Of a DNA stretch of 64,000 nt, positions 34,126-64,000 are shown piece after piece. The position numbers and the translations under genes were made by a program. Origin of the DNA: Prochilodus magdalenae (lineage: Eukaryota; Chordata; Actinopteri; Characiformes; Prochilodontidae); NCBI GenBank assembly GCA_024036415.1, contig JAMWET010007208.1, positions 732,501-796,500 on the forward strand, written 5' to 3'. The notes beneath the pieces were generated by a model. That model ran no database searches. It was not told where the DNA came from and worked only from the letters and a program-made list of their open reading frames with translations. Position 1 is the stretch's first letter. Every line of letters starts with the position of its first letter.

Positions 34126-34822
34126 TATTTGTGGACATGTTGATACAGTGTAATGCTATGTAATGTCTGTTTATCAGAGTTGGGATTTAATGTTATACAA
34201 GGAATACCCCCACAAAGTGATGCTAAGTTGGTGCCAAACATGCTAGCTAATGCTATTAGCAAGTAGCAGTCTCACCATCCATTATGCCATCATCACTGTT
34301 GGGGACTTTAATTAAACTGATCTTAGGACAGTGCTGTCCAAGTTTCATTAGCACGTCTCCTGTCTGAGGTGAAAACGCACTGGATCATGTCTATACGAAC
34401 ATCAAGGAGGCTTTCCGCACCACACCCCTGGTGTGGAACATTCCAGACATCTTATATGACCGCCTAATGGGCCTGTATGTGTTCTGTACCCTGGAAACAC
34501 AACGCGTGTTCTTACCTGTACACACAAGATTCAAGATTCCCGTGCATTACCTGACACTACATGTGCTTCACATACCAGACAACATACGGATATGAACCAC
34601 AGCTGGCAAAGATACTGCTAGCCCACTGTCTGCACAGGCAAATTTGCTTTGTGGGAGAAATGTGGTCAGAAAAAAATATTGAATCAGAGATCATTTAAAT
34701 GATTGGTGAAATGTAAGTCATAAAAAATGGAAACCGAAGCCAATAGCGTGACCCGCATGTGCCGATCTGATCCACCACTGGCAAAGGTACAGCTGACATC
34801 AGCCTACGCTTGGCTGACATGT
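34126..34822. other. Intergenic sequence with degraded repeat pieces
   Basis: No gene. Contains Tc1-like phrases (GGGAGAAATGTGGTCAG near 34651). The part from about 34590 (CTGGCAAAGATACTGCTAGC) resembles the 'wide-spaced GGCACA/TGGTCC' MITE seen at 54007-54309. Confidence 0.35.
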
Positions 34823-34865
34823 AGCCCTAATCTGGTGTGTATGTGTCTCACTTCTTGCAATGTCT
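34823..34865 (+). repeat. 43-bp flanking duplication, left copy
   Basis: AGCCCTAATCTGGTGTGTAT ... TTCTTGCAATGTCT, repeated at 35200-35242 with two mismatches. The copies bracket the inserted block 34866-35199. Confidence 0.8.
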
Positions 34866-35199
34866 CCCATAACAGAGCCCTGACCCGAACCCCATTGAAA
34901 GTCTAAGGGATGTGCTAAAGCAGGGGTTCTCGACAAAGCATGGCAGCCCACCAGGAAACTACAGTCAACAGTTTTTCCAAAAACTAATTTTTCCAGCAGC
35001 TATGTTGTCTCAAACTGAAGCTGCTGAATTAACCAGCTACTGGAACACTTCAATTACATTGATGTACACATATATTTACATTTATATAATTAAGAGTTAG
35101 AATTCTAATAGAATTATATATGACGCTTCCTCCCACTACAAACCATTAGAGGGCGCTTTATGGCCCACTGGTGATCTGCGGCCCACAGGCTTGATTGAC
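34866..35199 (+). mobile_element. Second copy of the Tc1-flank plus hAT MITE block
   Basis: Begins with a Tc1 C-terminal phrase (PDPNPIES, near 34881), then CAGGGGTTCTCGAC at 34920, then sequence parallel to 32690-32945 (GCATGGCAGCCCACCAGGAA; CCATTAGAGGGCGC at 35143-35156). About 45 bp near the left end present in the first copy (TGTTCCGCCTCAAGG ...) are missing. Shared flank shows this is a copy of the composite, not an independent MITE insertion. Confidence 0.75.
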
Positions 35200-35242
35200 A
35201 GCCCTAATCTGGTGTGTATGCGTCTCAATTCTTGCAATGTCT
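35200..35242 (+). repeat. 43-bp flanking duplication, right copy
   Basis: Right counterpart of 34823-34865. After it the sequence continues as the interrupted repeat (AAGTGCCGTCAAGGTATGTG, GATTTGGCCCAGATC). Confidence 0.8.
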
Positions 35243-35314
35243 GCCCAAGTGCCGTCAAGGTATGTGGCATGTGGGTCAGATTTGGCCCAGATCAATGTGT
35301 CTATATGGGATATA

Positions 35315-35933
35315 CAGAGGTTGGACAATGAAACAAATGAAACATACCAGTATTTTGGATGGTTTGCCTTAGACACATGATCAATTGTTTATTGACAATC
35401 ATTTATTAATATGGTGTATGTATCCTCCTTTTGCGGCCCAGTCAAGGTACAGCGTCAGATTTTCGTCTTGGGAATGACAATAAACAAGTCCTGCACAGTG
35501 GGTCAGGGCCTCCTTTTGCGGCCAATACAGGGATCGTTTGGGAAGCCATATACTTCTTCAGTGGCAGGATAGTGGCCAGGTCACTACGTGATGCTGGTGG
35601 AGGTTCGTCCTTCTTGGTGGTATGCTGACATTACCCTGGATACCGTGGCTCTTGATACATCACAAAGACTCGCTGTCTTGGTCACAGATGCGCCAGCAAG
35701 ACGTGCACCAACAATCTGTCCTCTTTTGAACTCTGGTATGTCACCCATAATGTTGTGTGCATTGCAATATTTTGAGCAGAACTGTGCTCTTACCTGCTAA
35801 CTGAACCTTCACACTCTGCTCTTACTGGTGCAATGTGCAATTAATGAAGATTGGCCACCAGGCTGGTCCAATTTAGCCATGAGACCTCCCACACTAAAAT
35901 GACAGGTGTTTCAGTTTCATTGTCCAACCCCTG
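35315..35933 (-). mobile_element. Rearranged Tc1-like MITE, copy D
   Basis: The right two thirds (from about 35575) match copies A and C, including the HTH segment, deletion junction and right terminal repeat ending at 35933 (TA follows). The left third is scrambled: GGCCTCCTTTTGCGGCC-type sequence occurs twice (near 35427 and 35508). Foreign pieces matching 33190-33260 and the GTCAAGGTA phrase of 35255 are interspersed. Confidence 0.85.
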
Positions 35934-36079
35934 TACATACATAATACTAAAAGGAACTAGTTTTTGAGAATGTAGTATAGTTAAAAGCACCGAAGTTGAG
36001 CATACTCAAAACTCCACAATGCTCACATGGAACAGTTGATACTGTAAGTAGTTTTAGGGACACTATTGTCCCACAATCC
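35934..36079. other. Unassigned sequence
   Basis: Short unassigned interval between MITE D and a T-rich repeat. Confidence 0.3.
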
Positions 36080-36475
36080 AACGGAAAACAGAAGGGGAGT
36101 AGAAATGATGGTGGTGCCACGTCCTGCCTCGTCTTGCCCATGTTTGTTTGTTTCCTCTGGTTTTGTTTCCTGTCACTTCTTTGTGCCCTTTGTTGTCCTG
36201 TTCCATGTGCTTCTGTTTGTTGTGGTTTTTTTGCTCCTCCTTTCTCTGCCCTCTTGTCAGGCCCCTCACATGTCCTTAGTTTGTAGCTCCGCCCCTTCCC
36301 AGTGGTTCCATTTGTTCTTGTTGGTGTTTTGTCCTCATGTCTGTTGTTTTTGTAACCTGGTTCAGTGTTTCTTAGTGCTTTTGGTTTCTTTGGTTTTGTT
36401 TTGTCTCATTTATTCTGTTCATTAAATCTTTGTGCTTTCATCCTGCCTCCTCATCTTAACCCCACGTGACATGTG
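36080..36475 (+). repeat. T/C-rich dispersed repeat
   Basis: A TTTGTTTCCTCTGGTTTTGT-rich, strand-asymmetric stretch with GTAGCTCCGCCCCTTCCCAG, then TTCTGTTCATTAAATC and an end near CCACGTGACATG. It resembles a known interspersed fish repeat type, family not named. Open frames on both strands here are side effects of composition. Confidence 0.45.
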
Positions 36476-36659
36476 GGCACAATACGACTGGAACTGCAGT
36501 GGTTGTAGGACCAGTAATGGTGTATAAATGAGAGCTCAACCATAACAGTCTGTCAAAATGAATGTAAACTACTTAATACTGCGTTAATAATTTGAGTTTT
36601 ATTCTCCTCATCATTAGCACCCTTATTACACAGACATGTGCAGGCATTAAATTCCCAGA

Positions 36660-36790
36660 AAATTCATTTTACATGTAGTCTGGCATCCTCCGTGCCACCA
36701 CCAGACCCAGATTGGTCTATCAGATGCTGTGATAATGAAATGTGATTCATCCTTTCAGAGAACACATTTCTACTGCTCCAGGAAGTGATA
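36660..36790 (-). pseudogene. Tc1-like transposase central fragment
   Basis: The minus strand reads WSSRNVFSERMNHISLS and then QSGSGGG near 36780-36690. This resembles the central catalytic-region block (W..R.VFS.E...) of a fish Tc1 family, probably the one whose MITE is at 38146-38789. Isolated fragment. Confidence 0.45.
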
Positions 36791-36929
36791 TTTATTTGAT
36801 ATCTTTTTTTTACATCTTACAACTGTAGCTTACAACTGCAGCTGCTCAGCCATGTAAACAGGATTTGTGATGCTCGCAATGCACAACTGCGATTGTATAA
36901 GAGGCAGTCGGGTAGCATTTGAAATAAGG

Positions 36930-37150
36930 TGATTTGTAAATGCTTCATGCTTCAGCACACAGCTGCCCCACTCTGCTGGTTTCTGAGGTCTGTGGTTTCA
37001 CTATAATAAGCTCCTCAGGCAAATTCAGTCACCCCGTGATGTTCTGGGGGTGTTTTAATTATGTGGGAATGGGTCCTGTGGTTGAGGTGACAGTAAGTTC
37101 AAACCACAGTATCTACATTGATAACCAACCAGGCTGTGCCTTTTGCTGAT
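36930..37150 (+). pseudogene. Tc1-like transposase, middle part
   Basis: The frame at 36940-37149 includes HPVMFWGCFNYVGMGPVVEV, the V-M-x-W-G-C-F block preceding the second catalytic aspartate in Tc1-like transposases. A matching C-terminal part lies at 37860-38090. The unrecognised repeat 37374-37859 lies between them. Confidence 0.7.
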
Positions 37151-37373
37151 CATCTTACCGAGGAACATTACATGTGATGATCGATCTGAACTGGAGCCTG
37201 ATTTAATTACAGGATATAGCGCTGGGCTGCCGGCACGTATATATGCTAAACATTAGCGCTTATAGCTTATAGACTTTTTAATCTCACTTCTAACAGCTTC
37301 TTCAGTAGGAGGACCCTTCGTCTTTCATCTCTCATAAACAATGAACTGCGAAATAAAACCTATTAGTCCATAT

Positions 37374-37859
37374 TTAAATAATTTTTAGATGAAAAGAAGA
37401 ATGGTAAACCTGAAACGGTGTAATTATTAATTACCTGCACTGAAATAATTATCTCTCGTTTATCGACAGGCGTATTCAGTGACTGTACTTATCTTTAAAT
37501 AAAGATAATCTTAGCTGTAGATGAATAAATAAACATATCTGTAATTTAGCTTCTAAAATAATGGAATTATAATAAACACAAATGTCCATGTTTCATTTTT
37601 CCATCACCGCCATTATGTCTAAAACGAAGGTCAGCTCACTCATTTGAGGCAGTGTTGGACGTCTGACTAAACAAGCAGAATTAGGTTTAATTAGTTCGGA
37701 CAGTCTTCTTTAAAAACTCCTCCAGACCTTTTCTGAGACATTGTTCCACCCTTGTTTCTCAGCTTCACAGCTTTAGCTTCCTTCAGCGGTGAACCGCCAG
37801 CGCACGTTGTCACGTGGATTTAATGTTTTAGCAAGCACGCGTCACAGCCCACCTAGAAC
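37374..37859 (-). repeat. Unrecognised ~480-bp dispersed repeat, copy 2 (inverted)
   Basis: Inverted counterpart of 30061-30524, ending CACGCGTCACAGCCCACCTA. It sits between two parts of a Tc1 transposase remnant. The 220 bp to its left (37152-37373) match neither the transposase nor copy 1. Confidence 0.75.
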
Positions 37860-38090
37860 ACCTAATGAACACTCAGGGGCATTCACACATCTGGACTGGC
37901 CCACAAAATCCCCAGAGGTAAATCCTTTTGAAAATCTGTGGGACTACCTGAAACGGCAAATAAACGTCCAGGGAAGTCATCCACCAAATCTGGACCAACT
38001 GGACAATTCTTTGGTGCAAGAGTGGCTGGACATCGATGTCACTACATCCAGAAACCCGTCTGGTGAACTTCACTTTTACAGTTGACTAAG
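37860..38090 (+). pseudogene. Tc1-like transposase, C-terminal part
   Basis: The frame reads FTHLDWPTKSPEVNPFENLW then DYLKRQINVQG and LVQEWLDID. The SPxxNPxENLW block contains the catalytic glutamate of the DD34E triad (here E in FENLW). A stop follows at 38083. It lacks the N-terminal part. Confidence 0.8.
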
Positions 38091-38145
38091 ACAGATATAG
38101 GGCAAAGAGACTTAGGAATTGCCTTGTGGCAAAGGTGGCATTCTA

Positions 38146-38789
38146 CACTATACTGCCAAAAGTATTCACTCACCCATCCAAATCACTGGAATCAGGTGTT
38201 CTAGTCACTTCCAAAGGTGTGTAAAACCAAGCACCTGGGCATGCACACTGCTTCTACAAAGATGAGTGAAAGAATAGGTCGCTCTCAGGGGGCTCAGTGA
38301 ATTCCAGCATGGTACTGTGATAGGCCACTTGTGCAACAAGTCCAGTTGTGAACTTTGCTCGCTACTAAATATTCCACAGTGCTATTATAACAAAGTGGAA
38401 GTGATTGGGAATGACAGCAACTCGGCAAAATAGTGGTAGGCCATGTAAAATGATAGAGCGGGATCCAAGGATGCTGAGGCACATGGTGCACAGAGTCAAT
38501 CGTCCCTTCCTGTTCCAAAATGACTGAGACGCATTAGTGTCTGAGACTGTGAGCCAGGCCTTCTCGTCCAACATTAGGGTCTGACCTCACAGATGCACTT
38601 CTGGAGGAATGGTCAAAAATTCCCATAAACACATTCCTAAACCTTGTGGAAAGCCTTCCCAGAAGAGTTAAAGCTGTTATAGCTGCAAAGGGTGGGCCGA
38701 CATCATATTTAACCCTATGGATTAGGAACAGGATGTCAAGTTCATATGTGTGTGAAGGTAGATGAGCGAGTACTGTTGGCAAAATAGTG
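38146..38789 (+). mobile_element. Second Tc1-family MITE, internally deleted
   Basis: Terminal inverted repeats CACTATACTGCCAAAAGTAT (left) and the complement of GGCAAAATAGTG (right), flanked by TA at 38144-38145 and 38790-38791. The right part encodes a Tc1 transposase C-terminus on the plus strand (ALLEEWSKIPINTFLNLVES, AVIAAKGGPTSY). The DDE core is missing. This family differs from copies A-D. Confidence 0.88.
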
Positions 38790-39084
38790 TATGACAGCGC
38801 CATGTTTACTGAGCTCTTCAGTATGATCCATTACACTGTCAGTGTTTGCATATGGAGACAGCATGGCTATGTACTTAATACTATACACTTGTTGGTAATG
38901 GGTGTGGCTAAAACACCTGAACTAATAATAATCCAGGCTCCCCCTCCTGGATCTCTTTGGAACATTCTGGCCCAGGGCCTAAGTACACCATATTATTAAA
39001 TCTGCTGCTTGTTGTTTAGTTTGTGTTTTTGTTTTTGGAGGTTTGAATTCAGTCATAGAGACACTCTACCAGTCAGTTTGTATC

Positions 39085-39102
39085 CTGTGAGATTATATAT
39101 TG

Positions 39103-39176
<74 letters not shown>

Positions 39177-39205
39177 ATTATATATATATATATATATATA
39201 TATAA
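39085..39205. repeat. (AT)n with internal palindromes
   Basis: Three AT tracts are separated by TTGATTATATA and TATAATCAATATA, so the whole 120 bp is close to self-complementary and cruciform-prone. Confidence 0.95.
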
Positions 39206-39827
39206 TGAATCATTCAAATCATTATGAGATTAATCTGCGGTTTTAAATAATGCTCATTGTTATTATTATACATAAATTAATATTATATAAGTTATACTTA
39301 TTATTAATAAGTCATAATTATGGGAAGCATTCTGTCATATGACTGGAATGGTTGTAAATTTCTTTCCAGTTGCTGGAATACAGTTGTAAAAACAACATAT
39401 GACGTAATTATGAGATAACGTGAAAATGTCAAAAGTACTAGTGGAGCACCTCGACTTTCCTATCAACACACAGGCCTACCAATCTATCTTCTCACTCTCG
39501 AGTTCAGGCGGTGGCAGTGGCAGTGGTTGAGCACTGCAACATTACCCAGGTTAGATAAAATCCCCTCAGCTATCTCTATCCTAACAATAACAACACTCTG
39601 AGCGATCTGTGACTCAGTGCAGCAAATACGGCGGCTGGCGCAATCGACTGTAATGTGTGGAGTGATAAAAGTCGTGCAGTGCTGGAGCCACCACACCACA
39701 GCAAGCCAAACTGTCTGGCGCTAGTGTGGGTGCGTTTGCGCGCATTCAGGACTCACTTGAGAGATGCTTACGCACAGACACGCCTCAGCTTGGCACTGAG
39801 CCGGGTATTCATAGTCACTACTGAGGA
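39206..39827. other. Sequence upstream of the tbrg1 promoter
   Basis: No gene recognised. The last 200 bp become GC-richer with several CpGs (for example GGTGCGTTTGCGCGCATTC near 39729), suggesting the edge of the promoter region. Confidence 0.4.
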
Positions 39828-39830
39828 GAG

Positions 39831-39912
<82 letters not shown>
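39828..39912 (+). repeat. (CT)n microsatellite next to tbrg1 promoter
   Basis: About 85 bp of nearly pure CT/GA repeat, interrupted once (CTTTCTCT). It lies just upstream of the GC-rich putative first exon; its length is likely polymorphic. Confidence 0.95.
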
Positions 39913-39915
<3 letters not shown>

Positions 39916-40183
39916 CGCCTCCCCCACCCGCCTACCTACAACGTGCACTTCACCCGGCTTCCTCTAGGGGGCGGTAGAGGTAGCCTGATGAGGGGTAGCG
40001 AGAAGAAGAACAGGCGCGGAGGTGTTTACAGAAAGTTGGGATTGTTATGAGCGCTTCTCTGTACTAACACACAACACGACTAGCTCCCCGGATAAGATAA
40101 ACGCTCTCAAGTTACTAAGCCCTGGTGCTTTATGCACCATAAGAACAGTTCGAGTAGTTCTGAATCATGAAAGACGTGCACAG
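39913..40183 (+). promoter_or_regulatory. tbrg1: Putative tbrg1 promoter and non-coding exon 1
   Basis: A CpG-containing, GC-richer stretch follows the CT tract. It ends at a good donor, CACAG|GTAAAAA (40183/40184), about 2.1 kb before the first coding exon. The motif CCTCTAGGGGGCGG at 39961-39974 matches the commonly quoted CTCF core at 13 of 14 positions. Short upstream ORFs start at 40047 (ATGAGCGCTTCTCTGTACTAA spans 40047-40067), 40132 and 40167. No TATA box is obvious. The transcription start cannot be fixed from sequence, so exon 1 boundaries other than the donor are inferred. Confidence 0.55.
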
Positions 40184-42311
40184 GTAAAAACGCTGGCTTG
40201 TTATTAGCTGCAGGCTAGCTTGGGTGAAAATAGCTACGCTAGCTAGCAGACTGAAGTCCCTGTTGGCGTGTTATTTTCCAAATACTGGAAAGCGAATGCT
40301 TATATAATGTTACATGCTTTATTTAAAAGGCTGTTTCCTCTCTTGGGAGTGTTACAAACAGCATGTTTCGTTTTTGGAAATAGTCAGAACAGTGTCCGGC
40401 TAACGGTTAGCTACTTGCTAACTGGCTAAATGGATGAGTTACTCGATTCCTCTAGACAGCACTTGTACACTGCGTTGTGTTAAGGAGCTCCCATGTGTCG
40501 TTGTAGCAGATTATATTTAAAGGACAGTTCCGACGTTTCTTTCTAGCTTTTTAGGTTATTAAGTCATTAAGATGTGAATAAAGTTATACAAAGGAATCTG
40601 AAAAGAGGTGCTCTGTTTTAGAGAAAGCTTTGCTTAAATGTATATAGTGGTGGTGATGGTAACCAAACGGCTGATTAGTCTATTTAATGGAAAGCTATGA
40701 CACAACAATGTTGTGAATATGTTCCCTGTTTTTGTTGTTTTTATCAACATTACACATTAACAGGGACTTTTATGGTAATTTACAGTGTTAACATGTTGTT
40801 CCCAAAAGACAACGATCCTCGTACTGTATGTTGTTGTTGTTTTAACCCTTGCCAGCGTTGTGTGTTGGCCCTCTTCCCAAGACAAACAATGGTGACCAGT
40901 ATTTGCCCACTATCATGTGTATGTCTATATGCTTTCCCTGGTGCAAAATTTCCCTGCGTAGCATTACTGATGAGTCTTTCTCTAAAGCTCTCCCCCTCTT
41001 TCGCAAGCTAGACTGGAGCAGGAGGCTTCAGAGTAGTCACTTACTGATTTAGCTCTCTGTACATTGTGTGATAGCATGCCAGGCTTGTTGCTGTGATTGT
41101 GTTACGAGATGATGTCACCATGTAAGGCGATTTAGTTTGTTTATTTCTCCGGCATGTACTTTGCAGGTCATTTATATGCACAAAAAGCTATGATATACTA
41201 TGCACCCCAAAGGAAGGCTGGAAAATCATAATAGACCTCCTTTAAAAATTCTTGATGTAAGTTTACTGGTGCTTTTGCTTAGTAAATACAATGGCTACAT
41301 TTGTGTTGTAGGCATCACAAGGTCTGGTCGACTTCACTGCTGCTTTAGAAGATCTCAGTTGGTGAGTTTGGTGACTTTTTTGGGTTTGTGTTGGAGTAAA
41401 TTATCCTGTGCTTCCTGGGCACAGAAAGGCAGGGAGGACCAGCGGACCAGGTTCCTGTTAATAGTCTTGCATAACTGCACCTGGTTGAACACGTCAGTTA
41501 ATTACCAGGCTTGGTTGGTGTCCTGGAAATGACCAAACTGTGCTGGAATCTGGCTGTTATTGACCCTTGGCTTACATGGGTAGTTTTAAATGCTCTGTCC
41601 CTAAAAGGAAACCAAACACAGTAAATAATACCCAGCCAAACACCAGCTCTCCGTAATTAAAACTGTTTATTTACTGTATTTGTAGGAATGAGGCACAAGT
41701 CACAGACATTATTTACGTGCTTAAAGAATTAAAACTCGCTCTTTATACCAGGGTATAACAGGCAGCACAGCTAATGTATATCATTTCATTTGTTGACCAA
41801 ATACTTTGCCAAAATCAGTTTGACACAAACGTTTGGTAAAGCTAACCCAGGTCCAAGGGGGTCCCTTCCTTAAGTCTATACATGGACCCCTTTGGTTTTT
41901 CTCTCCTTCACATGCCTTTCTGTAAAAACATCAGTTGTAAAAAGTGTTATACAAACAAATGTTAATTGATTGATATTAACTTCTACACTAAGTGTTACTC
42001 TATGCATGTGCATAATTGAGGATCTGACTATGTGTCCTGTTTGTGTAAATGGAGATTTCACCCTGATTAGCTAGAGTACGTATATGAACACCTCACACCT
42101 ATAATTTCAGTAAGATTGGTAAACATCTTTGTATGTGCATCTGCCACTGTCCATTATGTACCCAAAGCAGTGTAGAAAAAATTGCTCAAACGTTTAGAGT
42201 TAGATTTGATGTATTGTGGCATTTGTGTGCTGTAGCTCATCCACATTTAACTGATTCACACAGCCTGCCCACAGTAGCTGATTTACTGCACGCCAGGCTC
42301 TCCCACTTGCC

Positions 42312-63928
<21,617 letters not shown>

Positions 63929-64000
63929 GTCAGCCAATTATTTCCTGATACTAGTGCAACTTATCGTAAAACAAAGCTAGTTAGAGTCACAGTTATGTAT

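Noticed and set aside
36066..36425. 119-codon hydrophobic frame resembling a membrane protein
   Set aside because: Composition effect of a T/C-rich dispersed repeat; the opposite strand is also open.

Overview
This is a stretch of vertebrate nuclear DNA, almost certainly from a ray-finned (teleost) fish. The evidence is one multi-exon gene with canonical GT-AG introns and no bacterial-style gene packing. It is surrounded by typical fish repeats: Tc1-like transposons and their MITEs, hAT elements, jockey-superfamily (CR1/L2/Rex-like) and L1-like LINEs, tRNA-derived SINEs, foldback elements and many minisatellites. The repeat mix suggests an otophysan (characin or catfish relative), but that is only an impression.

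Positions 1-39.8 kb hold no host gene I can recognise. The interval is a graveyard of nested and broken mobile elements. These include a reverse-strand LINE 3' end (0.2-1.2 kb), SINEs (3.2-3.9 and 30.6 kb), an L1-like remnant split by a Tc1 MITE and a foldback element (7.1-9.8 kb), and a probable solo LTR (12.57-12.89 kb). There are four copies of one internally deleted Tc1 element (7.6, 13.1, 33.6 and 35.3 kb), two related LINE copies (24.1-27.7 kb) and a hAT MITE duplicated with part of its flank (32.6 and 34.9 kb). Tc1 transposase fragments lie around 36.7-38.8 kb. Long minisatellites have units of 61 bp (15.9-17.7 kb), 79 bp (18.9-20.3 kb) and 13 bp (27.85-28.5 kb), plus a complex one with inverted blocks (10.6-11.45 kb).

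From about 39.9 kb to beyond the right edge lies one plus-strand gene, tbrg1 (transforming growth factor beta regulator 1, also called NIAM). A CT-repeat and a GC-rich stretch with a CTCF-like motif precede a probable non-coding first exon ending at 40183. Thirteen coding exons follow (42312-63928), with consistent phases and intact splice sites, encoding 513 complete codons; the last exon or exons lie outside the window. The protein reads, in order: acidic N-terminus, a winged-helix HARE-HTH-like module (about residues 55-123), a basic/coiled-coil segment (about 165-230), lysine-rich nuclear-localisation stretches, then FYRN and FYRC domains (about 326-470). The HARE-HTH-like module is the most interesting coding observation, because the human protein as I remember it starts close to the coiled-coil part.

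The introns carry their own insertions: a 32-bp minisatellite inside a LINE 3' end (intron after exon 4), small MITEs, and a nearly complete but decayed reverse-strand hAT transposon with an exact 8-bp target duplication (60228-62763). No bacterial-type operon, CRISPR array, rRNA or functional tRNA gene is present. The most notable unexplained structures are insertions flanked by unusually long direct duplications (27 bp at 13.4 kb, 43 bp at 34.8-35.2 kb) and an inverted pair of an unrecognised ~470-bp repeat (30.06 and 37.37 kb).
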